DNA from: Chlorocebus sabaeus | Lineage: Eukaryota > Chordata > Mammalia > Primates > Cercopithecidae | Direction of reading: 5' to 3' | Length of the DNA: 64,000 bases | NCBI RefSeq assembly: GCF_047675955.1 | Contig: NC_132911.1 | Span: 22,094,565-22,158,564 of the forward strand | Shown: piece after piece, positions 10,401-21,589 of the stretch | Position numbering within the stretch: position 1 is the stretch's first letter | How the letters are laid out: every line of letters begins with the position of its first letter | Notes under the pieces: generated by a model | What the model was told of the DNA's origin: nothing | What the model saw: the letters and a program-made list of their open reading frames with translations, nothing else | Database searches by the model: none | Translations under genes and position numbers: made by a program

Positions 10401-13400
10401 TCTTTTTCATCTCTACCTCCATCTACTCACTGCTCCTACTTGATTTTGTTAAGGTAAAAAAAATCTAAGGTGGAACTTACGTAGATTGAAATGCACAAAT
10501 CTTGACAATTTTGACAAATGGGAAATCTCGTGTAACCCTTAACCCTATTTTTTTTTTTTTTTTTTTTTGAGACAAGGTCTTGCTCTGTCACGCAGAGTGG
10601 AGTGTGGTGGCGTGATCATGGCTCATTGCAGCCTTGATCTCTCTGGCACAAGCCATCTTCCTGCCTCGGCCTCCGGAGTAGCTGGGACTGCAGGTGTGCA
10701 CCACCATGCTTGACTAATTTTTTAAAACGTTTTTTGTAAGGCTGGGTGCAGTGGCTCATGCCTATAAATCCCAGTGCTTTGGGAACCTATCTCTACAAAA
10801 AATAAGTAAATATTTATTTATTTTTGTGGGGGGCAGAGAAAGGGTTTTGCCATGTTGCCCAGGCTGGTTTCGAACTCCTGGGCTCAAGTGATCCTCCCAC
10901 CTCAGCCTCCCAAAGCCCTGGGATTACAGGTGTGGGAATTCACCATTGTGAATTCTAACTAGGGGGAAGCTTTGGGATTGTTTGCCATGGGGTTTCCACT
11001 ACTTGAAACCCTGTGTCCCATTCTCCATTGTAGACACCATATTCATAAGTATATAAGTATATCCAGTGGCTGGTATATGTTTTGCATTTACCCACTTCTC
11101 TTGTCCTGTGCATCTTCCTGGTCCTAAGTTTCCAAGGACCTTCTACCTCTCACATTGTGTGAGTTTATTAAAGGCTTCATTACAAAATCACAGCAGGTGC
11201 CTTCTGAGACAGCGTAGCCTGGGTGAAGCTCTGTGACTGCTGTGGACTTTCTGCTTTAGGGTTAATTTCAGGCTTTCTCTAGTCAGTTGCATTTGATTGT
11301 CCTGGATGTGCTGAGACCCATGCAAGGTCTGTTGTATTACTTTGGCCATTAGCTTCAGTGTCACAGCTTCTACAGAAAGGATGTACAGGTTGAGCATCCT
11401 AAATCCTAAAACCCAAAATACTCTCAAATCCAGAACTTTTGAGTGCTGACATGGCGCTCAAAGGAAATGTTTATTGGGCATTTCAGATTTGGAGTTTTGG
11501 ATTTGGGATGCTCAGCCAGTAGGTATAATGCAAATATTGCAAAATCTGAAAAACATTCCAAACCCAGGACGCTTCTGGTCCTAAGCATTTCAGGTAAGGG
11601 ATATTCAACCTATACCACCATTGGGAAGGAGATATTATATTAACATCGGTCAGTAGAGAGAATGTGCAGAGTGGGGCCAAGGGTGGTACAAAGTAGGTCA
11701 TTCTGGGGGAGTAACTTTTATTTATTTAGTTTTGCAACTTTTATGAAGGACTCAACCACATTAATGTTTTGCATGGAAGCCAAGCTTTATTTTGAATTCC
11801 TGGCTTTGGGATGCAGAGAACAATGTCTTTATTGAGCAGCTACTGCTGAGCTGCGGTTTTTAGACAGGTGTACCCAGGTGGGCTCTGCTGCTGTGGGTCC
11901 TGAGAGGTCAACCCCTGGTGCTGCCTTATGACCTCCTGACAGTGTACAGGAAGGGGAGGAAAGTGGCCACACAGTGTACACCGTTGAGTGGATCATAACA
12001 GTTTAGCTAGAGGCCAATGGCATTACTGTGAGCTGGAAAGCTGTCACAGCGGCTTTGGCATGGGTCTTCTATTAGACACACGGGCTACTGACATCCCATC
12101 GGGGCTTGAGAATCAGGCCACTTTAGGATGCAGATGCTCATGCACATGGAAGTGACCCAGGCCAACAGAAAAGAACAGGCCTCATGATAAATCTGTTCAG
12201 CTTAGTCACTGGGGTGTGATGAATAGGGAAATGACCCAGGCAGGTCTAAAAGGCAGAACAGAAACCTTCCGGTAAATACAATCAACTCAGTTACCGAGGC
12301 ACAGATAAATGACAGTTGATTTTATTTCTCTCATGTGATATGGGGGCTTTTCCCCTTATCAGTCTGGTACTTTATAATGAATGGTCTAAAGGTTTTTTCT
12401 TCTCAGCTATTTTTATTTATTGTACCCATATCTATTGCACTTACAATGTAGTTATAGTGTAATACTGTAGTGACTTATAAAAATGTGTAAAGCAGTACAT
12501 GCTATTATATAAAATTAAAATAATAGAAATATGTAGGCCAGGTGCGGTGGCTCACACCTGTAATCCTAGCACTTTGGGAGGCTGAGGCAGGCAGATCACT
12601 TGAGGTCAGGAGTTCAAAACCAGCCTGGCCAAGATAGTGAAACCCCATTTCTACTAAAAAAAAAAATTAGCCGGGCATGGTGGTGGGTACCTGTATTCCC
12701 AGCTACTCGGGAGGCTGAGGCAGGAGAATTGCTTGAACCCGGGAGGCGGAAGTTGTAGTGAGCTGACATCACGCCACTGCACTCCTGCCTGGGCAACAGA
12801 GCGAGACTGTCTCAAAAAAAAAAAAAAAAGGAAAATCTCTTGCCACTCTTTTCTCCTGTGTTCTAGTTTAAATCTATACATGTGTATGCTTTTTGCAATT
12901 TTAATCTTAGACTTCAAATTATTTTTGTGTATTTATAAACAGTTTTCCATATTGCAGCATAATCCTGAGTGTTTTAATGGCTGCGTGATTGTTTTTATTT
13001 ACTATAAAAATTTGGGTATTTGGTTTTTTACTCTGTTTATGCTGCTTCCTATTTTTTCACTATGTATAGCCTTTCTTCTTCTTCTTTTGAATTAACTTTC
13101 TTGGGACAAATTTTCAAGAGTGGAACTATTGGAGCAAATGATTTGAGTGTTTTTATGACTTTAATGTGTATTATTAAGGATTTGTAGCTGTCACTTTTTT
13201 TTTTTTTTTTTTTTTGGAGACAGAGTCTTGCTCTGTCGCCCAGGCTGGAGTGCAATGGCGTGATCTCGGCTCACTGCCACCTCCACCTCCCGGGTTCAAG
13301 TGATTCTCCTCTCTCAGCCTCCTGAGTAGCTAGGATTACAGACATGTGCAACCACACTTGGCTACTGTTTTGTATTTTTAGTAGAGACAGAGTTTCACTA

Positions 13401-16400
13401 TGTTGGCCAGGCTGGTCTCGAACTCCTGACCTCAAGTGATCCGCCCACCTCGGCCTCCCTAAGTGCTGGGATTACAGGCACCTTGTAACTGTCTCTTCTA
13501 ATAAACTTTATAGAATGCATAGCATGGATTCATATATGCATCCCTTGTTTTTAAAAGAGAAATGAGTTTTTTTCTCATTTCAAAAAAACATGTTAACTAT
13601 AATTTATGAAGTGCAGAAAAATGGAAAATTATTTGTAAGCTTACTGGAGGCTTCCACCATTAATATTTTATTTCCTTTCAGTCTTCTAAAGTTGCTTTTG
13701 CAGTAGCTCAGGCCTACTGTGTATACAATGTTGCAGAGTGTGCTTTTTGCTTAACAGGAATGTTTTTCTATGTTATTAAAAGAGTGTAAATATCCATTTT
13801 AATATCTTTGTAACATTCTGTCATATGGCTGTTGGCATGGCTTATTTTTCCATGTATTGAATGTGAGGGATTGTGCTTGTTTCCAATTCTTTTGGTTCAG
13901 TATGTATTGAATACATATAACAATGTGATTTCTTACTGTTGGTGATGGGTCAACCTCTAGCGATGACTATGACTCCAAGAAACGCAAACAGCGGGCTGCT
14001 GGAGAGCCCTGGGGTGCTAAGAAGCCAAGGCATGACCTGCCTCCTTACCGGGTCCACCTCACTCCCTACACTGTGGACAGGTGAGCGGCGAGGCTGAGGT
14101 GGGCTGAGACTTGCTGCTGGTAATAGTTTCTCATGTAAATGAGATGGGGTCTATGCAAGTGCATATGTGTGTTCTCACAGCCTTTTCTTACAAAACAAAA
14201 AGCACATGGAAACCTGTTGTACATACTGTTTGGTGGTTTGCCTTTTCGCTGAATGTACTTTTGATTTTATTTCATATGAACATTTATTAGATCCAGTTTT
14301 TTTTTTTTTTTTTGGCAACTACACAGTATTCATTGAATGGATGAACATGATTTATTTAACCAGTTCTCCACTAGCACTCTATCCTAAATTTTCTTGGAAT
14401 GAACATCCTTCTACCTACACCTGTGTATTTGTTGAGATCAGTTCCTAGAAATGGAGCAGCTGGCTCAAAGGCTTTGCTTTAAGCTTCCATAACTATTGCT
14501 AGTTCTCCCGAAGAGGCTGTGCCCATTCTGCTGCCACCAGTGGGGTATGGAATCCTTATTTCCCCATGCCTTTCCCAACACTGTTAGCTGACTTTTTCAT
14601 CTTTGTCTAGTTGGTGACACATGATAATGTGATTTGCATTTCTTTAATTATAAGTGAGATTGAGCATATTTTCATGGGCTTTTAATTCTTATGTATTTCT
14701 CTTAAGAACCTATTATGTCAATTTTCTGTTTTAGGCTTTTGAACTTTTTGTTACTGATTTGTAAGTTCTTTTATATTAAGGCAGTGATCCATTTCTTTGT
14801 CCTGTATTATAAGTGTTTTCTTTTTTCCCTTTCCTAGTTTGACTTTTGCCATCTAGAGGTTGTAAGTTAAGTGGTCAGATCTGATCTAGCTTTCTTGAGA
14901 GGTGCCTTACTTCAAAAGTTCTTTCTCAGACTAAAAAAAATTTGCCCATTTTTTAAACTCTTTGATGGTTTCATTTGTAATTTTTAGTGTTTGCTCAGTC
15001 TGGATTCCCTTGTTGTCTTCCTGTAGCCCCGTCTGTGACTTTCTAGAACTCCAGCGTCGTTACCGCAGCCTCCTGGTCCCCTCAGATTTTCTGTCCGTGC
15101 ATCTGAGTTGGCTGTCAGCCTTCCCTCTGAGCCAACCCTTTTCCCTCCATCACCCGAGCCGGATCCAGGTCTCTTCTGAAAAGGAGGCAGCTCCAGATGC
15201 TGGTGCTGAGCCCATCCCTGCAGACAGTGACCCCGCTTATAGTTCCAAGGTAAGCTGACAGGTGTCTGTCACTTAACCTGATTTCTGGAGGCTGAAGGCA
15301 GGTCTGAGTGTCTCCTCCTGCACAGGTACTACTGCTCTCTTCCCCGGGGTTGGAGGAATTGTATCGTTGTTGCATGCTCTTTGTGGATGACATGGCTGAG
15401 CCAAGGGAGACGCCAGAGCATCCTCTGAAGCAGATAAAGGTAAGAGCTGGAGGGCAGGAGGAGATGCATTCACTGGTAATGTCCAGAACCTGTCATGTTT
15501 TGAGTGCTTGGCTCCTGTTCCTGAATGCACAGAAACGAGGCATCTCGGAGCCGAATGCCCCTCATTTTACCCAGGAGGAAGGTACAGCTCAGAGCTGTTC
15601 TGACTAGTCAGAGAGAGCTAGGTGGCTGGCTCATGTTAGCAGATAGAGACCTCACTGTGTGATGGACTTCCCCACTTCCTGCTCCCTTCATCTTGATGCG
15701 CGGCAGCCTTGCCCTGCAGTGGGAGACCCAGGTAACGGAGTTTTTTGTTTCGTATCCCTGATCTCTTTTTGCAGTTTTTGCTGGGCAGAAAAGAAGAAGA
15801 GGCAGTGCTGGTTGGGGGTGAATGGTCTCCTTCCCTGGATGGCCTCGACCCCCAGGCTGACCCACAGGTGCTGGTGCGCACCGCCATCCGCTGTGCGCAG
15901 GCCCAGACCGGCATTGACTTGAGTGGCTGCACCAAGTGGTGAGTGGGCTTCCTGAGCCTCGGCTGTACCAACCCAGCAGGTTGGGGAGGTTTTGTTGGGG
16001 AGGCCCAGTCCCTGCCCCTTTCTGCTGGTTAGCTCTCTTCTGCCCCCTAGTCCCGCTCCTGCCCCCTCTGCTGCCTCAGGCTAGGGTGGGGTGTATGCCA
16101 AAAGCCGGCTGAGCCCCAGGCTGCACTTGAGACCCTCAAGTTGTCCTCACACCTTGTAGGGTGCTTGTATGGTTGCGGCCTCCCCATGACCATTTCTTGA
16201 GGACTTGGTCTGTAGCTTTGCTGTTGTGTTTTCAAAGCTTGGCTCGCAGTATGTGCTGATTGAGTGCTGACTGGAAACCGAAGCCCTTGCCTGTGAATGT
16301 GGTGTCTGCGTGGAGTTGTCAGTAACGAAGTTGGTACTTCCTTTTGCTATATGTAGGTGGCGCTTTGCCGAGTTTCAGTACCTGCAGCCGGGACCCCCCC

Positions 16401-19400
16401 GGCGGCTCCAGACAGTGGTGGTGTACCTGCCGGACGTCTGGACCATCATGCCTACTTTGGAGGAGTGGGAGGCCCTGTGCCAGCAGAAAGCTGCAGAGGC
16501 AGCTCCTTCGACCCAGGAGGTACTAGGGGTAAGGCTGTGCCTTAGCCAGCAGCGGGAGATATAGGTGGCCTGATCCTGGGACCCAGAGGGTCTCATCTTG
16601 GCTATTGTCACAGGAAATGGAGCCTACTGAACAGGCACCGGACACCTTGGAGCAAGCAGCAGACACTTCTAGACGGAATGCAGAAACTTCAGAGGCCAGC
16701 ACACAGCAGGAAACGGACACTGATCTCCCAGAGGCCCCTCCACCCCCGCTAGAACCTGCTGTCATTGCACGCCCTGGCTGTGTGAACCTGTCCCTCCATG
16801 GGATTGTGGAGGATCGGAGGCCAAAAGAAAGGATCTCTTTTGAGGCAGGTGTCAGAGTCTTGGGGAGGCTATGGGCTGGGATCTGTGGGCCTTGAACAGT
16901 CTTTCTTCCTGATGCTCATGGACCGTGCCACCTCCCCGTCAGGTGATGGTGCTGGCTGAGCTGTTTCTGGAGATGCTCCAGAGGGATTTTGGCTATAGGG
17001 TTTATAAGATGCTGCTGAGCCTTCCTGAAAAGGTCGTGTCCCCACCTGAACCTGAGAAGGAGGAGGCGGCCAAGGAGGAAGCCACCAAGGAGGAAGAAGC
17101 CATCAAAGAGGAGGTGGTCAAGGAGCCCAAGGATGAGGCACAGAATGAGGGCCCGGCTGCCGAGTCAGAGCCCCCACTGGTGAGTACCCTGCCACCTCAG
17201 GCTGTCGTAGTGCTTACCATGACCATGCATCTTCACCCTGGGCTCTGAGTGCTTCCTGTGCCCTAGCTCATTCCCCACTCCCTTGCTCAGCACGCACTGA
17301 GGCCGCACAGCTAGTAAGTGGCACACCTAGTGGAAGGGAAGGTGGCGCAGAGGAGTGCAGGGAGCATGGCTGAGGAGCCTGACAGCATAGAAACCCCAGT
17401 CACTGAGAATCCTTAGCAGAGTGGGGTGCTTTGATTGTCTGATGGTTAACTAGAAAATATTGTAGGCGGGGTGTAATCCCAGCACTTTGGGAGGCCAAGG
17501 CAGGCAGATCACGAGGTCAGGAGTTTGAGACCAGCCTGGCCAATATGGTAAAACCCTGTATCTACTAAAAATACAGAAATTAGCTGGGCGTGGTGGTGCA
17601 TGTCTGTATTCTTAGCTACTCAGGAGGCTGAGGCAGGAGAATCCTTGAACCAAGGGAGGTGGAGGTTGCAGTGAGCCGAGGTCGTGCCACTGCACTCCGC
17701 CCTGGGTGAGAGAGCAAGACTCTCTTGAAAAAAAGTAAACAATAAAATTTGTAAACCTTTTCTAAAATACTAGTCTTTTTTTTTTCTTTGAGATGGAGTC
17801 TTGCTCTGTCACCCAGGCTGGAGTGCAGTGGCGCAACCTCGGCTCACTGCAACCTCTGCCTCCCAGGTTCAAGCGGTTCTCCTGCCTCAGCCTCTTGAGT
17901 AGCCGAGATCATAGGCACCCACCACCATGCCTGGCTAAGTTTTGTATTTTTGTAGAGATGGGGTTTCACCATGTTGGCCTGGCTGGTCTTGAACTCCTGA
18001 CCTCAGGAGTGCTGGGATTACAGGCGTGAGCCACCGTGCCCAGCTGTTTTTTGTTTAAATACTATCAAATAAATGTAATTTCTTGTGGGACCAAGATCAA
18101 CTCCTGAGGGAAAAAGCCCAGGTGTCTGGTGATGCCCTGGTATGCTCTGAATTCCACTTAATGAAATTAAATACATGAAATGAGGTGGTGTCTAGAGCCC
18201 TCCATACAGTGCCTGGGGCATACTTATTACTCAGGTGTCAGCCATGATTACTATTGGTAATTACGGTAACTGCCTTCCTTCTAATCACCTTCGTCTGCCT
18301 CCCTAGAAGGAGGATGGGCTTTTGCCCAAACCACCCTCTTCTGGGGGAGAGGAAGAAGAAAAACCCCGGGGCGAGGCTTCCGAGGACCTGTGTGAGATGG
18401 CCCTGGACCCAGAACTGTTGCTTCTGAGGGATGATGGAGAGGAGGAGTTTGGTATGTTGAGTGGTGAGAGGGGAGCTCGCAGGCTCGGGATGTGGCTTTC
18501 CACCTGTGGCCAAGCTGGTTTTAATTTTTGGACTGTGGAGCTGGATGGGCCCTGCTCTCCATTTATTTTGGGCTTTCTGTAGCAGGAGCAAAGCTGGAGG
18601 ATTCGGAGGTCCGGTCCGTTGCCTCAAACCAGTCAGAGATGGAATTCTCTTCACTTCAGGACATGGTGAGGCCTCTTCTCCACCTCTCTGGGCCTTAGTG
18701 GTGGTGAGGCTTGGCAAGGCCTTCGGCACACTCCTGGGAGAAGGATACTTACCAGTGATTTCCTTTCTTGATGGACCCAACACACAGTGTGGTCCTTGGC
18801 TCATGGAAGGACACGTTCATAGGCTCCAGGAGAACATTTCAGTGTCTGTCAGGGTGAATGGGAGAGAGGTATTTGATCCTCTCCTGAGAGAGGAGCACAG
18901 GAGCTTTTGTGAAAGTGCCCCAGAGAGGAAGGCTGGCTTGGGTGTGATGAACATCAGCCAGGCTGCTTGATGTTTTGTGTTTTAGAGACGGGGTCTCGCT
19001 ATGTTGCCCAGGCTGGAGCACAGTGGTTGACAGGCATGAGCATAGTGCACCGCAGCTTCGAACTCCTGGGTTCAAGTGATTCTCCTGCCTTAGCCTCCCC
19101 AGTAGCAGAGACTTTAGGCATGCATTACTGCATGTGGCCCGAGCCACTGGATTCTGAACAGGCTGAATCCTGGGCGATAGAGCCACTGAGGGAACTATTT
19201 GAAAATCCTGCTCATCTTTGTTTTCTTTGCAGCCCAAGGAGCTGGATCCCTCTGCTGTGCTCCCCTTGGACTGTCTGCTTGCTTTTGTGTTCTTTGATGC
19301 CAACTGGTGTGGCTACTTGCACCGGCGAGACTTGGAGAGGATCCTCCTTACCCTTGGGATCCGGCTTAGTGCAGAGCAGGTACCTTCTTTCTTCTGCCTC

Positions 19401-20566
19401 AGCACATGGGCACAGGCCTGCACTTACTCCTGCTCCAGGTTCCTGCCCATGGCCAGGGTCGGGGACTGGGCCTTCTGGTCAGCAGGTGTCTGGGGGTGTG
19501 TTTTCTGCAGGCCAAGCAGCTGGTCAGCAGGGTGGTGACCCAGAACATCTGCCAGTACCGGAGCCTTCAGTATAGCCGCCAGGAGGGCCTGGATGGTGGC
19601 CTTCCCGAGGAGGTGCTCTTTGGTATGTCCTGAGCCCTGCAGCCTTCCTGGGCACGGGTAGGGCAGGCTGCCCTCTCCGGAGACCCCATCCTGCAATCTT
19701 TTTCATGGTTCCCTCTAGGAAACCTGGACCTGCTGCCCCCTTCTGGGAAGAGCACGAAGCCAGGTGCCGCCCCTACGGAACACAAAGCCTTGGTGTCCCA
19801 CAATGGCAGCCTGATCAACGTGGGGAGCCTGCTGCAGCGCGCGGAACAGCAGGACAGCGGCCGGCTCTACCTAGAGAACAAGATCCACACACTGGAGCTG
19901 AAGCTGGGTGAGGGCCTGGGGCTGCATCCACCACGGGGGCATGTGCAGACCAGTAGGGAACCCGTTGCTTAGGCTCAGGCCCTGCCCTATGCTCTGGGCC
20001 TTGATGGAGCAGCCGTCCCTCTGTTTCCTCCTCCACCTCGCAGAGGAGAGCCATAACCGTTTCTCAGCCACTGAAGTAACGAATAAGACTCTGGCGGCAG
20101 AGATGCAGGAGCTGCGAGCCCGGCTGGCGGAGGCTGAGGAGACCGCTCGGATGGCGGAGCGACAGAAGAGCCAGCTCCAGCGGCTGCTGCAGGAGCTCCG
20201 CAGGCGCCTGACCCCCCTGCAGCTGGAGATCCAGCGGGTGGTGGAAAAGGTAAGGTGGGAGTGGACCAGGAGGCAGCACAGCTCCTTTCCCTGAGCTCCA
20301 GAAACCCCTGGAAGGGTGCTTGCCCCTATGTCCGGAGTGACCAGAGGGCCAGCAGGCACCAGCTTCTTCCTTCCGTCGCTTGCCAGGCTGTGTGCCCCTG
20401 GTTGCAGGTTCTCTGGGAATTGAGCAGTCAGCAGTGTGCAGCGGGAGCTTCCCAGCAGGAGACAGTCCGCAGTCCTCAGATCGCCTTGCCAGGCCTGATT
20501 CTGGGTACATGTTTCAAACAGGCTGACAGCTGGGTGGAGAAAGAGGAGCCGGCACCTAGCAACTGA
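7467..20566 (+). CDS. CCAR2: CCAR2 (DBC1/KIAA1967), cell cycle and apoptosis regulator 2
   Basis: This is a nuclear scaffold that, in the known family, inhibits SIRT1, binds nuclear receptors and acts with ZNF326 in splicing-coupled transcription. Coding exons: from about 7429 (ATG 7467)-7524, 7780-7871, 8298-8389, 8600-8714, 8885-9014, 9506-9602, 13961-14080, 15027-15249, 15326-15439, 15775-15938, 16357-16528, 16614-16844, 16943-17179, 18307-18451, 18583-18665, 19233-19379, 19511-19622, 19719-19907, 20044-20249, 20522-20566. They total 2772 bases, 923 residues, the human length. Visible parts are an S1-like fold (about 54-116, with Lys112), the nuclear signal KKRKQ (about 201-205), and the inactive Nudix-like domain (about 340-460). 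The ATM/ATR site Thr454-Gln455, a Lys/Glu-rich acidic stretch (about 570-610), an EF-hand-like segment (about 700-740) and a C-terminal coiled coil (about 795-900) follow. Splicing oddities are listed in the findings. The frame is intact. Confidence 0.97.
9166..9462 (-). repeat. Alu SINE (CCAR2 intron after 8885-9014 exon)
   Basis: The + strand reads the Alu complement: a poly-T start, then TGTTGCCCAGGCTGGAGTGC, ending GCCCGGCTG. The element is full length and moderately diverged. Confidence 0.95.
10330..11100 (-). repeat. Ancient L1 fragment with an inserted Alu (CCAR2 long intron)
   Basis: The flanks at 10330-10547 and about 10980-11100 carry wording typical of mammalian-wide L1 3' ends in reverse, such as the tract around GTATGAGGAACCTTATACCC and CCATATTCATAAGTATAT. 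An antisense Alu at 10548-10935 splits them. The assignment is by resemblance only. Confidence 0.5.
10548..10935 (-). repeat. Alu SINE interrupted by a short sense Alu piece
   Basis: A reverse Alu starts with about 20 T residues. After the left arm the sequence switches at about 10740-10800 to sense-strand Alu wording (GGCTGGGTGCAGTGGCTCATGCC) and then returns to the reverse right arm. This is either a nested fragment or a rearranged dimer. Confidence 0.85.
11386..11611. mobile_element. Non-autonomous Tigger-like (Tc1/mariner) DNA transposon with visible terminal inverted repeats
   Basis: The left end reads CAGGTTGAGCATCCTAAATCC. The right end read in reverse is AGGTTGAATATCCCTTACC. Both ends abut TA dinucleotides, as in Tc1/mariner insertions. 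Inside, the AATCCAGAAC and GGAGTTTTGGATTTGGGATG stretches form further imperfect palindromes. The element is too short to encode a transposase. The family name (Tigger/MER44-like) is from memory of the consensus. Confidence 0.7.
12534..12830 (+). repeat. Alu SINE
   Basis: A sense Alu begins GGCCAGGTGCGGTGGCTCAC and ends in about 16 A residues. It has both arms and the mid A-rich linker. Confidence 0.95.
13194..13484 (-). repeat. Alu SINE
   Basis: A reverse Alu opens with about 22 T residues and has both arms. It lies about 360 bases downstream of a sense Alu (12534-12830), so the pair could form an intronic duplex. Confidence 0.95.
13500..13930 (-). repeat. Probable ancient L1-derived sequence
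   Basis: AT-rich sequence with wording reminiscent of mammalian-wide L1 3' regions read in reverse (TTTTCTATGTTATTAAAAG, TGTAACATTCTGTCATATGG). It lies directly before the coding exon at 13961. The subfamily cannot be stated. Confidence 0.4.
14110..14760 (-). repeat. Ancient L1 (L1M-type) fragment, reverse orientation
   Basis: The segment contains the reverse-read L1 phrase ending in GATTTGCATTTCTTTAATTATAAGTGAGATTGAGCATATTTTCATGGG, broken by substitutions. This is a hallmark of L1M 3' ends. It sits in the CCAR2 intron between exons 13961-14080 and 15027-15249. Confidence 0.65.
16845..16942 (+). other. CCAR2: Short GC-AG intron of CCAR2
   Basis: The upstream exon must end at GAG (16844) for the frame to continue into GTG ATG GTG at 16943. 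The intron therefore begins with GCAGGT, not GT. Using the nearby GT at 16849 shifts the frame and gives an immediate TGA. The 98-base intron ends in CCCCGTCAG. GC-AG introns are a known minor class of U2 introns with otherwise strong donors. Confidence 0.9.
17464..17740 (+). repeat. Alu SINE, left end truncated
   Basis: A sense Alu starts at GGCGGGGTGTAATCCCAGC, having lost part of its 5' end, and ends in an A-rich tail. It forms an inverted pair with the Alu at 17775-18045. Confidence 0.93.
17775..18045 (-). repeat. Alu SINE
   Basis: A reverse Alu starts with nine T residues and GAGATGGAGTCTTGCTCTGTC, and ends GCCACCGTGCCCAGCTG. It lacks part of the usual end of the sequence near GTGATCCGCCC. 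It lies only about 35 bases from the sense Alu to its left. Confidence 0.95.
18970..19142 (-). repeat. Alu left-monomer type element (FLAM or truncated AluJ)
   Basis: A reverse single arm reads GAGACGGGGTCTCGCTATGTTGCCCAGGC and runs to the monomer start. The sequence is diverged. It ends about 90 bases before the CCAR2 exon at 19233. Confidence 0.8.
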
Positions 20567-21352
20567 CGGCCTCACACAGAACTGCCATCCTGTGAGGGCA
20601 GCGGTGGCGCTCGGCAAAGTTGGAGCCCTTGCGGTACCAGAAAGCAGCGGGAGCGAGACCTGGGAGCCAGGGCAGGGGTGGCTGACCCCATGCTCAGCCT
20701 CTAGGGGACGGCAGGCCATCAGGCTGGGGGCTGTGCTATATGGGATGGATGTGTGAGGAACCCCGGTTCCAGTTAACAACTAAATACAACATCTTTTGCA
20801 CCCCTAGAATGTCATATTGCCCTCAACCTTGGTATTTCTCCTGGGGCCCTTTTAGTCTTGTGCTGACTTTCTCCTGTCCTTTTCCAGTTTAGAATAAGAC
20901 AGGGGAGAAAAAGGCTTTTCAAGTGTGTGACAAGGTCTGATGTCAGTGAACTGAACTGAAGAGACAGACGTGGAGCCTGGCTGGGGCTAAGCAACCCCTC
21001 CTCCGGATGGCACAGGCTCTGCTAGGTTCCAGATGCAGGCTCCTGGGGGAAGGGTCTCCCTTGGCCATCACGGGAATGGAGTCCATGCTAGAAAGTGCTC
21101 AGTGTTGGGCTGGGTTTGCCAATAGAACACTGTGTTCCAGTCACCCCAGATTTGCCAGAAGAAACCAGCACCTCTTTCCCGTGGCTCCTGTGTTCAGAAT
21201 GTGGTATTGGCTCTGGCCCAGCCTTCTCCCCTGTTACCCATAATTCTTGCCTCTTTCCATAATCCGTGGTTTCAGTTTGACTTTGTATATAAAGTTGGTT
21301 TTTTTTTTTTTTTTTTGGCTTGTTTTTTAAATAAACCAAAGTCAAAAACAAA
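20567..21352 (+). other. CCAR2: CCAR2 3' UTR
   Basis: The UTR starts after the TGA at 20564-20566. A run of about 18 T residues lies at 21299-21316, just before the polyadenylation signal. The length of about 790 bases fits the roughly 3.7-kb message expected for a 2.77-kb coding region. The cleavage position is inferred. Confidence 0.7.
21330..21335 (+). terminator. CCAR2: CCAR2 AATAAA polyadenylation signal
   Basis: AATAAA is followed 20-30 bases later by GT-rich sequence (GAGCGTGTCCTCC), as expected for cleavage near 21352. Further + strand AATAAA hexamers at 21622 and 22078 could give longer forms that would run into BIN3 in antisense. Confidence 0.75.
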
Positions 21353-21589
21353 CCGAGCGTGTCCTCCACAGCTCTTCCTACTCCTCTCCTAGGCTTGCGT
21401 GCGTGCCCTTCCGCCCAGCATCTCTGCTGGACCACGGTGCAGTTCACTCCAAAAGGTGGGGCAGGGCCGGGGAGGCACACACAGACCCCTGCGTGCTGGG
21501 CTGCCTGCTGGAGGGTGCTGCTGTGCAGCGGAGGGCAGCAGGCCCTGGAAGAGAATTTCCCCTGCTCGCCCTAAGTTATAACAATACCA

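Noticed and set aside
16845..16850. Possible frameshift or pseudogene mark in CCAR2 because GT is missing at the donor
   Set aside because: A GC donor with otherwise good consensus explains it, and the total frame matches the 923-residue protein exactly.
19871..20779. 302-codon open frame on the - strand opposite the last CCAR2 exons
   Set aside because: It is the shadow of GC-rich coding sequence and shows no protein family resemblance.
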